Shown piece after piece: positions 1 to 8,305 of a stretch of DNA of 8,654 nt. Position numbers and translations under genes: made by a program. The notes under the pieces were generated by a model. That model worked only from the letters and a program-made list of their open reading frames with translations. It was not told the DNA's origin and searched no databases. The DNA is from an uncultured Clostridia bacterium. Lineage in GTDB: Bacteria > Bacillota > Clostridia > Peptostreptococcales > Anaerovoracaceae. How positions within the stretch are numbered: the stretch's first letter is position 1; every line of letters begins with the position of its first letter. Where the stretch lies: positions 1 through 8,654 of the forward strand of contig CAKQVC010000070.1 in assembly GCA_934277655.1 (NCBI GenBank), read 5' to 3'.

Positions 1-1
1 C

Positions 2-873
<872 letters not shown>

Positions 874-883
874 CTATGGCAGA

Positions 884-950
884 AGCCCTGACCCATTGAT
901 TGCCAAACGAAGTGCAGGCAAAAATGCGGCAGGGCTAATTTTTCTTTTTT
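884..950 (+). terminator. intrinsic terminator of gap
   Basis: A long imperfect hairpin followed by a T-rich tail. Outer stem AGCCCTG (884-890) pairs with CAGGGCT (930-936). Inner segments CC/GG (892-893 with 928-929), CATT/AATG (894-897 with 923-926) and TTGCC/GGCAA (900-904 with 917-921) continue it with one- to two-base bulges and a 12-nt loop. The tail at 937-950 is AATTTTTCTTTTTT. Orientation fits the end of gap on the + strand; the tail overlaps the last codons of the convergent membrane-protein gene. Confidence 0.75.
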
Positions 951-1441
951 CTTCTCAGAGCAGCGGTACGCTGGGCTTTGGCAACTTCCTGCCGGTGCAG
1001 GATTTCCTGCTCCCGCGCTTCCTGCTCTTCTGCAGTGATGTCATCGATATAAATGGATGGATTCATCCGGCGGGCGAGGTCAATGACTCCGCGGCATTGC
1101 GATGGCTTCATTGTGAAGGTTCTGGTAACCACATCTTTACCAATGTGGATCATAACATTAGGACGGGCTTTTTTATAGTCCGGATGGATGGTTGTGATCT
1201 CATTCCACCGCCAGTAATTATGTCTGACGATTTTTTTGAAGATGATGTATTTAATATCGACACCTTCCTCTGAAACAACATGCTCTTTTTCAAAGAAGCA
1301 GGCAACCATGACCAAAAGGACCAGCGGAATATAAATATATTGCCCGGTCATAAATTCTCGCACCAGAAGAAAAACAGATGCGATGAAAAGCACAGCGGTC
1401 ATCCAGTTTTCTCTTTGCTTGATAATTCCTTTATATTCCAT
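935..1441 (-). CDS. small membrane protein with two N-terminal helices and a charged C-terminal tail
   Basis: A 168-residue protein of unknown function. The ATG at 1439-1441 is chosen over an in-frame start 30 codons upstream because a good ribosome site (AAGGAAGG) precedes it at about 8 nt and the extra 30 residues would be translated AT-rich spacer. Residues ~13-30 and ~34-50 are two hydrophobic segments forming a short membrane hairpin. Residues ~52-135 form a mixed, probably beta-rich soluble domain (VVSEEGVDIKYIIFKK, WRWNEITTI, RTFTMKPSQ), whose layout resembles the bacterial PH-like domains found behind paired helices; that is a resemblance, not an established assignment. Residues ~137-168 are Glu/Gln/Arg/Lys-rich, likely a helix or coiled coil, ending RRKKKN. 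An AT-rich stretch lies upstream (about 1450-1475), but no clean -35/-10 pair was found. It is separated from the antiporter genes by a long inverted repeat, so probably has its own transcript. Confidence 0.72.
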   Translation of the reverse strand: MEYKGIIKQRENWMTAVLFIASVFLLVREFMTGQYIYIPLVLLVMVACFFEKEHVVSEEGVDIKYIIFKKIVRHNYWRWNEITTIHPDYKKARPNVMIHIGKDVVTRTFTMKPSQCRGVIDLARRMNPSIYIDDITAEEQEAREQEILHRQEVAKAQRTAALRRKKKN

Positions 1442-1532
1442 AGTAAAAGTCCTTCCTTTTTTATAATATAGTAAATACCGTTTTGTGATATTTTCGGAAT
1501 AACGACAAGCATGCCTTGCAATGCGCCGCACA

Positions 1533-1607
1533 GAAATGAACGGCAGGTGTGAATCGAAGCTTTTGAAACCTGAGATTTCGATTCACACCTTTGTCGTTTG
1601 TCATTTT
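1533..1607. terminator. long inverted repeat, probable terminator between antiporter gene and membrane-protein gene
   Basis: A perfect 14-bp inverted repeat, AGGTGTGAATCGAA (1545-1558) against TTCGATTCACACCT (1577-1590), with an 18-nt loop. It can be extended outward with bulges: ACGGC (1540-1544) with GTCGT (1593-1597, one G-T pair) and AATGA (1535-1539) with TCATT (1601-1605). A run of seven T follows on the + strand at 1604-1610, so the classic terminator orientation is +, opposite to both neighbouring genes. On the - strand the hairpin begins ~36 nt after the stop of the upstream antiporter gene and probably still serves as its mRNA 3' boundary, though it lacks a good U-tract in that direction. 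Confidence 0.55.
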
Positions 1608-1626
1608 TTTAAATTGTATGCAAATC

Positions 1627-3135
1627 CTATTTTTCGTTCTTTCTGATTTCAGCAAGTGCGGCAAGGGCTTTTTCGTGCGCTTCCTTAGGAGCACCGGCAA
1701 CAGATCCCTGTACAAGCTTGCCGAAGATATTGGTTCTGGTTCCGTCCGCATACATAATGTTCAGTCCGAAAGCAGCCGTTACGAGGGCGAAGATCGGGTT
1801 GATCAGGTTCATGAACGTGTATGGGATATAAGATAAAGTCGGCACACCTAAAATACTGGAGTGGTAAGCACCACAGGATGACCACGGAACCAGAGGTGAC
1901 CAGAGAGTACCGCCGTCCTCCAATGTTCTGGACAGCATATTTCTGGAAAGACCCATTTCGTCGAATTTGTCTTTATACATGCTGGCAGGAATGATCAGTC
2001 CCAGATACTGGTCACACATTGTCGTAATACAGAAGATTGAAGTTATGATGGTAACAGCAATCAGCTGGAACGGAGTTTTTACTTTCTTGATCATGCTTCC
2101 AAGCAGAGACTCTACAGCACCGATAGTCTGCAGGATTCCGCCGAAAGCAACGGCAACAATTACCAGGTTATTTGTCCACAGCATAGCGTTCATGCCGCCT
2201 TTGTTCACCAGTGTGTCGCAAAGTTCATTTTCTGTTTCTGCAGAATATCCATAGTGAGTCATCGTGATGCAGTCAGAGAAGGTAGCTCCCTGGAAAATCA
2301 CAGCGAAAACGCAGCCGACAGCGGATACGATCAAAACGCCTGCCAGTGCAGGAAGCTTTAAAAGTGCTACTACCACAATCGCAATCAGAGGAAGCAGCAG
2401 GATCGGGCTCATGTAATCATAGTGATTAATGATCGCCTGAGAAAGTCCATCAGCCAGTTCCGGATCGTATTCAGCAGATCCTTTTAAAGAAATGATAGTA
2501 TAAATGATGATAGCAATCACAAGGCTTGGGAAAGTCGTCGTAACCATGGCTCTTACATGGTCAAACAGTCCGGTCTGCGCAGAACCTGCAGCCAGATTTG
2601 TCGAGTCAGACAGCGGGGAAAATTTATCTCCGCAACAAGCACCGGACAGGATCATACCAGCAACCAGAGCCGGATTCAGACCCATTGTTGTACCGATTGC
2701 CATAAACGCGATACCCAGAGTTGCAGTAACAGTCCACGCGGAACCGATTGCAATACCTACAGCGGCACATAAAATACATGCCAGCGGAAGGAACAGGCTA
2801 GGGCTGATTAGTTTCAGACCATAATATACAACAGCCGGAATTGTTCCTGCCCATTCGAAGGAACCGATCAGACATCCTACGCAGAGAATGATGATGATTG
2901 CTTCCAGAGACTGGCTTACCGCATTTAAAGCGCCAGCCAGCATATCTGCGAAAGTAAAGTGGCAGACTTTACCTACGATTACTGCAACACAGCAGGCCAT
3001 CAGAACCGGAATGTGCGGATCCTGACCCCAGCCAAGGGCGAAGTTGCAGATCATGATGGTCAATAAGAATACGATTGGAATAAGTGATTCAACCTTACTC
3101 GGCATTCTTGCAGCTTTTGTTTTGATTTCTTCCAT
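1627..3135 (-). CDS. NhaC-family antiporter, distal gene of the pair
   Basis: A 502-residue polytopic inner-membrane protein of the Na_H_antiporter (NhaC) family. Members exchange Na+ for H+, and one branch (Bacillus MleN) exchanges malate for lactate coupled to Na+/H+. Family landmarks visible: GSAWTVTATLGIAFMAIG (131-148), GACCGDKFSPLSDSTNLAAG (165-184) with the conserved DK and DSTN residues, and LEDGGTLWSPLVPWSSCG (405-422). Length is normal. Hydrophobic segments fill the sequence from ~17 onward, with a charged cytoplasmic-looking tail (~468-502). The ATG has GGAGGAG about 9 nt upstream. It follows the other NhaC gene by 44 nt with no promoter or terminator seen, so both should be on one mRNA from the sigma-54 promoter. 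It is clearly diverged from its partner (for example ACCGD here, AQFGD there), so this is not a recent duplication. The transported solute cannot be told from sequence. Confidence 0.9.
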   Translation of the reverse strand: MEEIKTKAARMPSKVESLIPIVFLLTIMICNFALGWGQDPHIPVLMACCVAVIVGKVCHFTFADMLAGALNAVSQSLEAIIIILCVGCLIGSFEWAGTIPAVVYYGLKLISPSLFLPLACILCAAVGIAIGSAWTVTATLGIAFMAIGTTMGLNPALVAGMILSGACCGDKFSPLSDSTNLAAGSAQTGLFDHVRAMVTTTFPSLVIAIIIYTIISLKGSAEYDPELADGLSQAIINHYDYMSPILLLPLIAIVVVALLKLPALAGVLIVSAVGCVFAVIFQGATFSDCITMTHYGYSAETENELCDTLVNKGGMNAMLWTNNLVIVAVAFGGILQTIGAVESLLGSMIKKVKTPFQLIAVTIITSIFCITTMCDQYLGLIIPASMYKDKFDEMGLSRNMLSRTLEDGGTLWSPLVPWSSCGAYHSSILGVPTLSYIPYTFMNLINPIFALVTAAFGLNIMYADGTRTNIFGKLVQGSVAGAPKEAHEKALAALAEIRKNEK

Positions 3136-3179
3136 TTGAAAATCTCCTCCTGATATTATCGGTCTGTTTTCCGGGGAGA

Positions 3180-4607
3180 TTACAGCTCTTCTATTTCATC
3201 CAGTCTGCTGCGGACGGGTTTGGACGGATCCAGCGGTTTTAATGTGAATCCGGTCACAGCGTAGATTGCCGAAAGCAGCGGGTTGATAAAAGCCATAAAG
3301 CAATACGGAAAATAGACAAATGCACTGACGCCAAGGACGGAGTAATAGAGGGCACCACAGGTTGACCAGGGTACGATGCCCGAAGTCAGGGTTCCGGCGT
3401 CTTCCAGTACTCTGGAAAGATTGACAGGATCCATGTTCAGCTTTTTATAGGTGTCTTTGTACATTTGCCCGGGGATCACGAGGGACATGTACTGGTCGGC
3501 TGCAAGAAAATTTATGGCAATACAGGTAACGATGTTAGCAATCATGATAGAGCCACGGGTACGGCACCTGGAAAGAATTGCTTCTGTCAGTACATCCAGG
3601 CATCCGATACATTTCACAGCACCGCCGAATGCCAGTGCACAGATTACCAGGGAAATGGTGTACATCATGGATTGCATGCCACCGCGGTTCAGCAGGCGGT
3701 CGATCATATCGTTTCCGGATGAGATTTCGAAGCCATAAACCATCTGACTGATAATGCTTCCAAGATCATCTCCCTGCATCAGTGCGAAAATGACACCGAT
3801 GACTGTGCCAATTACCATGCCAGGAACCGCAGGAACCTTCATAACCATAATGAGAATAATGGAAAGGGGTGCCAGCAGGATCCACGGTGAAATGTTAAAA
3901 TTTTCTTTCAGCGTGTCACAGATAAGCTGAATCTGACTCGCATCCACATTGCTTGCGCTGTAGCCTGTACCTAAGAAAGCGAACAGACCGACGGCAATGG
4001 CAAAACTGGGGATTGTCGTCCACAGCATATGCCGGATGTGAGCAAAGAGGCTGACACCGGTAATACCGGCAGCCAGATTGGTACTGTCTGAGAGAGGCGA
4101 AAGCTTATCGCCGAACTGAGCGCCTGTGATGATGGCGCCGGCTGCAATGGGAAACGGAATCCCAAGACCTGCCGCTACACCCATGGCAGAAACACCGATG
4201 GTTCCTGCTGTTGTCCATGCGGATCCGGTTGACATAGAGATTACTGCACACATGATCGGCAATGATGCCAGAAAAATGCCGGGAGTAAATAATTGTAAAC
4301 CATAATAAATAAGTCCGGGTACGATACCTCCGGCCATCCATACGCCGACCAGACAGCCGACGATCATAATGATGAAGTTGGCCTGCATGGCAGCCGCATT
4401 GGTTGCAATCATGGATTTTTCAATGTCTTCCCAGGAATATCCGAGGACGAAAATGCCGATAACGGCAGTGATCCCGATACAGATGATCAGTGGGATCTGG
4501 GGGTCTGCACCCAAGATTATCACACTGGGGAGCATGATAATGATCAAGGATACAAACGGGACAAGTGACAGCCATAGAGCTGGTCGTTTTTTCGCTTTCG
4601 CTTCCAA
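3180..4607 (-). CDS. NhaC-family antiporter, proximal gene of the pair (TTG start)
   Basis: A 475-residue NhaC-family membrane carrier. Landmarks: GSAWTTAGTIGVSAMG (128-143), GAQFGDKLSPLSDSTNLAAG (162-181), a loop and later helices, then LEDAGTLTSGIVPWSTCG (401-418). The start is TTG: it lies 6 nt after a strong AAGGAG, an in-frame TGA sits seven codons upstream, and the next in-frame ATG falls inside the first membrane helix (codon 25). The N-terminus is short and basic (MEAKAKKRP) before the first hydrophobic segment at ~11-32, and the C-terminus is a short charged tail. It is the first gene behind the sigma-54 promoter, giving an mRNA leader of about 28 nt. Its family includes Na+/H+ exchangers and the malate/lactate exchanger MleN; control by a solute-binding sensor kinase favours organic-solute exchange, which is inference. 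Confidence 0.9.
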   Translation of the reverse strand: MEAKAKKRPALWLSLVPFVSLIIIMLPSVIILGADPQIPLIICIGITAVIGIFVLGYSWEDIEKSMIATNAAAMQANFIIMIVGCLVGVWMAGGIVPGLIYYGLQLFTPGIFLASLPIMCAVISMSTGSAWTTAGTIGVSAMGVAAGLGIPFPIAAGAIITGAQFGDKLSPLSDSTNLAAGITGVSLFAHIRHMLWTTIPSFAIAVGLFAFLGTGYSASNVDASQIQLICDTLKENFNISPWILLAPLSIILIMVMKVPAVPGMVIGTVIGVIFALMQGDDLGSIISQMVYGFEISSGNDMIDRLLNRGGMQSMMYTISLVICALAFGGAVKCIGCLDVLTEAILSRCRTRGSIMIANIVTCIAINFLAADQYMSLVIPGQMYKDTYKKLNMDPVNLSRVLEDAGTLTSGIVPWSTCGALYYSVLGVSAFVYFPYCFMAFINPLLSAIYAVTGFTLKPLDPSKPVRSRLDEIEEL

Positions 4608-4645
4608 CTCTTTCTCCTTCCTCTGTCAGTGACACTTTCTATTAG

Positions 4646-4661
4646 AGCAAGAAGTGTGCCA
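4646..4661 (-). promoter_or_regulatory. sigma-54 (RpoN) -24/-12 promoter of the antiporter pair
   Basis: The - strand reads TGGCACACTTCTTGCT, matching the consensus TGGCAC-N5-TTGC(A/T), with exactly 10 bases between the GG (-24) and GC (-12) pairs. Predicted transcription start is near 4635, about 28 nt before the TTG start codon. The gene immediately upstream encodes a sigma-54 activator with an intact GAFTGA loop, which independently supports this call. Confidence 0.9.
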
Positions 4662-4698
4662 CTACAGAATGTTGTATTTTTCAATGTTTTTCGACAGA

Positions 4699-4739
4699 AT
4701 CAGTGAAATAAATTTCACTGATGTGCGATTTATTTCACT
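4699..4739 (-). promoter_or_regulatory. palindromic activator-binding site (candidate UAS) plus an extra half-site
   Basis: A perfect 10-bp inverted repeat ATCAGTGAAA / TTTCACTGAT with a 4-bp spacer spans 4699-4722. A third half-site, TTTCACT (4733-4739), repeats the half at 4713-4719 with a 20-bp shift, about two helical turns, so two dimers could bind the same DNA face. The block sits about 64-104 bp upstream of the predicted start, a usual distance for NtrC-type enhancers. That the adjacent regulator binds here is inference from position and symmetry. Confidence 0.7.
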
Positions 4740-4740
4740 A

Positions 4741-4770
4741 AAAAGAATGAATTTTTTTTCATCGCCATTC
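4741..4770 (-). terminator. weak candidate terminator after the response-regulator gene
   Basis: On the - strand GAATG (4766-4770) can pair with CATTC (4745-4749), or alternatively ATGAA (4758-4762) with TTCAT (4747-4751) over a loop of six A, followed by TTTT at 4741-4744. The stems are short and AT-rich, so termination would be inefficient and some read-through from the two-component operon into the antiporter genes is plausible. Confidence 0.3.
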
Positions 4771-4826
4771 ACAGCGTTTCTTGCTTTTGATCGCTTTTTA
4801 GCGTTTTGATAGTTTTAGAGCGCCGA

Positions 4827-6197
4827 TCATCGCTGGATTTTGTATTCGGCGATTTTATTCCAGAGCTGCCTTTTCGTGATTTCCAGAAGCTCTGCGGCGG
4901 CTGCGACATTGCCGCCGGTTGCCTGCAGGGCATTTTCAATGTGTTCTTTTTCAAAGATCCCGCGAGCAGCTCGGAGCGGCAGGACGGGTGCCGATTTTGC
5001 AGCAGAGACGCCAGTATCTGAAGGAATCGGACTTCTGCTGAAACTACGGCTTCGGAGGATGCCGTCTTCACTGAGGGCGACCATACGCTCCAGGAGGTTT
5101 TTCAGTTCCCGGACATTGCCCGGATAATCATACTGATAGAGAAATTCCAGAGTAAGCGGATCGATCTCCAGGATTTTTTTCTTCTGTTCTTTTTCAATCT
5201 GACGGACAAAATATTCGATCAGACCAGGCAGGTCTTCCTTTCGCTGGCGGAGAGGCGGAATTGTAATAGTGATCGTATTAATCCGGTAGAGCAGATCTTC
5301 TCGGAAGACACCTTGTTTAATCTCTGCTTCAATATCTTTATTGGTGGCAGAAATCAGACGGATATCCAGATCAATCGGCTTATTGCTTCCAACTCGTTCA
5401 ATCGTTTTATTTTCAATGACCCGTAAAAGCTTTCCCTGCAGGCTGAGGGGAATATCTCCGATTTCATCAAGGAAAAGAGTTCCTCCGCTGGCAGCTTCGA
5501 ATCGACCAATACGTTTATCTGTCGCACCGGTAAATGCACCTTTTTCGTGGCCGAACAGTTCCGATTCCAGAGTACCTTCAGCAAAGACCTGACAGTTGAC
5601 CGGAATAAAGTGGTTCTTGCTGCGGCCACTGAGACGATGGATATAGCGGGCAATGATTTCCTTGCCGACACCGGATTCTCCTAAAATCAGGACGTTAATA
5701 TCGGAAGCTGCAATCTGGCGGCAGGTTTCGAGAACCTGTTGAAAGCGAGGACTTTCACTGGTAAGGAACATATCGCTGTCTACGCCGTTTTGCTCGGCAA
5801 GGATTTTGTTTTCGGCTTCTAACAGCTTCAGCTTGGCTAACCGGTCAATATCAGCCAGAAGTGTTTCCGGCTCGCTGTTCTTGATGGAGTAGCCACAGGC
5901 TCCGTATTTCATGGCTTCTACGGCACTTTCGATGGAACCGAAAGCGGTAATGACCATGATGTCGATATCTTCATGGGAGGCTTTTACCTGTTTGACCAGT
6001 TCCACTCCGTCCATGTCCGGCATTTTCAGGTCAGTCATGACAAGATTGATCTCTGTATGCGCCAAAATTTCCAGTGCCTGCAGAGCAGATGAGCAGGTCT
6101 GGACAGTGTAGCCGTTCTTTTTCAAGATGTAGGAGAAAACTCTCTGATATTCGATTTCATCGTCTACAACCAGAATTTTGTAATTTTTCTTTTCCAT
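4827..6197 (-). CDS. sigma-54-dependent response regulator (NtrC/AtoC type)
   Basis: A 456-residue cytoplasmic transcription activator. Residues ~6-120 are a receiver domain with acidic pocket D12/D13, phospho-acceptor D56 (MTDLKMPDMDG), T84 and K106. The residue after K106 is Asn rather than the usual Pro (YSIKNSE). Residues ~143-375 are the AAA+ sigma-54 interaction domain: Walker A GESGVGKE (173-180), GAFTGA loop (220-225), Walker B GGTLFLDEIG (238-247) and FREDLLYRIN with the arginine fingers near R299/R305. After a Ser/Pro-rich linker (~380-405), residues ~415-456 form a Fis-type helix-turn-helix (GGNVAAAAELLEITKRQLWN). All catalytic and sigma-contact motifs are intact. ATG start with GGAGGAAA at good spacing; 26 bp after the kinase stop, so co-transcribed. 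The sigma-54 promoter lies directly downstream, making the antiporter pair its probable target. Confidence 0.95.
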   Translation of the reverse strand: MEKKNYKILVVDDEIEYQRVFSYILKKNGYTVQTCSSALQALEILAHTEINLVMTDLKMPDMDGVELVKQVKASHEDIDIMVITAFGSIESAVEAMKYGACGYSIKNSEPETLLADIDRLAKLKLLEAENKILAEQNGVDSDMFLTSESPRFQQVLETCRQIAASDINVLILGESGVGKEIIARYIHRLSGRSKNHFIPVNCQVFAEGTLESELFGHEKGAFTGATDKRIGRFEAASGGTLFLDEIGDIPLSLQGKLLRVIENKTIERVGSNKPIDLDIRLISATNKDIEAEIKQGVFREDLLYRINTITITIPPLRQRKEDLPGLIEYFVRQIEKEQKKKILEIDPLTLEFLYQYDYPGNVRELKNLLERMVALSEDGILRSRSFSRSPIPSDTGVSAAKSAPVLPLRAARGIFEKEHIENALQATGGNVAAAAELLEITKRQLWNKIAEYKIQR

Positions 6198-6223
6198 AAG
6201 GGATTTCCTCCGTTTGGTTTGTC

Positions 6224-8305
6224 TTAAGTGGATTGTTCAAGGGGTACGGTAACAGTAAATCTCGTTCCCTCGCCTTGCTTGCTGGTTGCCGTGATCTGAC
6301 CGTTGACCTTTTCCAACTCTGAACTGACGATGTACAGCCCCAGACCGGTACCGGTGTCTTTCGTTGTAAAAAACGGGTTGAAAATATTTTCCAGGGTGTC
6401 TTCCGACATGCCCGGTCCGTTATCGGTCACTTCCATAGTCAGGATGCCATCCTCTGCACGAATCAAAATATCCAGCCTGCAGTTGGTTTGTTCTGTCTGA
6501 GCGAAGGCTTCCGCTGCGTTGTTGATCAGGTTGAAGGCAGTAATTTTTATGGTTTCTTCTCGCGTGCATACGGTCAGGCCTTTCGGGCAGGAAAGGTTGA
6601 GTTTGGTATGGCTTTTCTCCAGTTTCTTTTCTTCCAGGCTGATGATGCTTTGAAGTATTTTTTCAATGTTGAAGCTGGAAGGCTTGTCGTTGCTGAGGCG
6701 GGAAAAGCTGAGCAGGTTTTCCACCAGATTGTCAATCCGCCGGGTCGAGTCATCAATGACATCCAGTGCATGGTCGAACATTTCCAGATCCTCGGCAACG
6801 GGCAGATGCAGGCACTGCGTTTGCTGCCCGTTCCTGTTTTCGCATGACTGCGTGCAGTCTGTGGCGGCAGCTTGCTCTCGCTGGTACTCTTCGGCCAGGT
6901 CATGGAGGATGTAGGAATAGTTTTTTATTAATCCCAGTGGGTTGCGGATTTCGTGAGCGAGTCCGGCAGAAAGCTGTCCGACTGCAGCCATTTTGTTTTC
7001 CTGGCGCATCTTTTTCTCGGTCAGGGTTTTCTGCGTGCAGTCCTCGATCAGAAGCAGGCGGTTCTGCTTTTTCTGATTCAGAAATTGCAGGGAAACGCTG
7101 TAGTAGTGGCTGTCCAGCTGGTAATATGGCTGTTCCGGCTCTGCAAGGTGCATGGTATAAAGCTGTTGCAAAAAATCGACTGTGCCGAGTCCGCATCCAA
7201 GAAAGCTTCCGTCAGGGTCGCCGAGCATTTCTCTGCCACGGGCATTACAGTGGGTGATGATATCTTCCCCGCTGATAACAGCTACCAGTGCATTGATGTT
7301 GTCGATGATCACCTGCAGGTTGTTCTTTTCAATCTGCAGCTCATGGGTTTTCTGGTCGATACGGCGGTTCAAAACGCTTTCCCATATCATCAGAAGTTCG
7401 ACAAGGGCAACGCAGAAGATAATGATCCATTGTGCCAGTCGGACACTGGTGGCATTAGCACGCATAGATGCCCAGTTTCCGAGCCATTTGGACTGGACTT
7501 CGGAGAAAGCATCTTCTTTTTTTAGTTTCAGGATTGCTTTGTTGAGAATATTGTACAGCTTCGTGTCGTAAATATTGACTGCCAGTGCAATGTCCTCTTT
7601 ATATAGTTTTTCGCCGATCTGGCGCAGGTTGTCTTTGATACCAAGTTCCTCTGCATAATGGTCGATGGTAATTTCATTTCCTGCAACGCCGTCTACCCTG
7701 CCATCCATCAGCAGCTGCAGGCCGTCTTTGATGCTGTCCACATAGAGAAGATTCATGGGCTGGTTGTCCGGAAAATCGTCCAGGATTTTTTTCTCGGAGT
7801 AGGTGTCCCGGATCAGTGCCAGCTTCCGCCCTCGGAAATCACTGAAACTGTTGAGATCTTTGTTATCGTAGCGTGTTACAAGGATTCCTTCCAGTTGGTA
7901 AATAGGCTGGGTGGAAACGTAGCGGTTGTTTGCGTCCGTGTCACGAAAAAGATCAGAAATATCAATCGTTTCGTCTTTCAGCGCTTCGGTCTGTTCCGAT
8001 GTGGGAACGCTTTTTTCGATGATTGGCGTGCTCAAATTGACTGACAGGATGGAAATGTAGTCCAGGATCAGACCTTCTGCCCGTCCGGAGTCCTGTGGTA
8101 TTTCTGAAAACGGTGCGTTTTCCGGGTCGACACCATAGATCAGGTGTCCCTTTTCTTTCAGGTACAGATGCTCTTCTCTGGTCAGCGGTACGGAATATGC
8201 CAGATATTCGCTGAACGAGATACTATATTTCATTTCGATGATCAGGCTGGCACTGACCAGTATCAGCAGAACGGCAAATGCCGCTTTGGAAAATTTTTTC
8301 AGCAT
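6224..8305 (-). CDS. sensor histidine kinase with extracytoplasmic solute-binding domain and PAS domain
   Basis: A 693-residue membrane kinase. Residues ~8-24 are an N-terminal signal/anchor helix. Residues ~53-276 resemble SBP_bac_3 periplasmic solute-binding proteins ([15 protein letters not shown], then [23 protein letters not shown], and VQSKWLG at the end) and should lie outside the membrane. Residues ~288-309 form the second membrane helix, ~328-425 a PAS-like domain. The dimerisation domain has the H-box [14 protein letters not shown] with H451 as phospho-acceptor. The ATPase domain has an N-box ([10 protein letters not shown]596), DNGPGM (628-633), FNPFFTTK (642-649) and GTGLGL (652-657). 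An unusual insertion between the two dimerisation helices (~470-505) carries C484, C488, C498 and H500. The ATG is bounded by an in-frame TAA three codons upstream; no strong Shine-Dalgarno is seen, suggesting weak translation. First gene of a two-gene operon with the regulator. Ligand class (amino acid or small organic acid) is inference from the domain family. Confidence 0.93.
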   Translation of the reverse strand: MLKKFSKAAFAVLLILVSASLIIEMKYSISFSEYLAYSVPLTREEHLYLKEKGHLIYGVDPENAPFSEIPQDSGRAEGLILDYISILSVNLSTPIIEKSVPTSEQTEALKDETIDISDLFRDTDANNRYVSTQPIYQLEGILVTRYDNKDLNSFSDFRGRKLALIRDTYSEKKILDDFPDNQPMNLLYVDSIKDGLQLLMDGRVDGVAGNEITIDHYAEELGIKDNLRQIGEKLYKEDIALAVNIYDTKLYNILNKAILKLKKEDAFSEVQSKWLGNWASMRANATSVRLAQWIIIFCVALVELLMIWESVLNRRIDQKTHELQIEKNNLQVIIDNINALVAVISGEDIITHCNARGREMLGDPDGSFLGCGLGTVDFLQQLYTMHLAEPEQPYYQLDSHYYSVSLQFLNQKKQNRLLLIEDCTQKTLTEKKMRQENKMAAVGQLSAGLAHEIRNPLGLIKNYSYILHDLAEEYQREQAAATDCTQSCENRNGQQTQCLHLPVAEDLEMFDHALDVIDDSTRRIDNLVENLLSFSRLSNDKPSSFNIEKILQSIISLEEKKLEKSHTKLNLSCPKGLTVCTREETIKITAFNLINNAAEAFAQTEQTNCRLDILIRAEDGILTMEVTDNGPGMSEDTLENIFNPFFTTKDTGTGLGLYIVSSELEKVNGQITATSKQGEGTRFTVTVPLEQST

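Noticed and set aside
1442..1531. In-frame extension of the small membrane protein by 30 residues to an ATG at 1531
   Set aside because: The downstream ATG at 1441 has a good ribosome site at proper spacing, and the extension is Arg/Tyr/Lys-rich spacer ahead of an otherwise normal N-terminus.
1545..1600. T-arm-like sequence (TTCGATTCACACC) suggesting a tRNA or attachment site
   Set aside because: No acceptor, D or anticodon stems fit around it, and the similarity is explained by the 14-bp inverted repeat.
4668..4696. IHF-type DNA-bending site between enhancer and sigma-54 promoter
   Set aside because: The AT-rich tract matches the IHF consensus poorly, and IHF is usually absent from Firmicutes.
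6224..8305. Many open frames on the + strand opposite the kinase, regulator and antiporter genes
   Set aside because: They lack ribosome sites and family motifs and are shadows of well-supported genes on the - strand.
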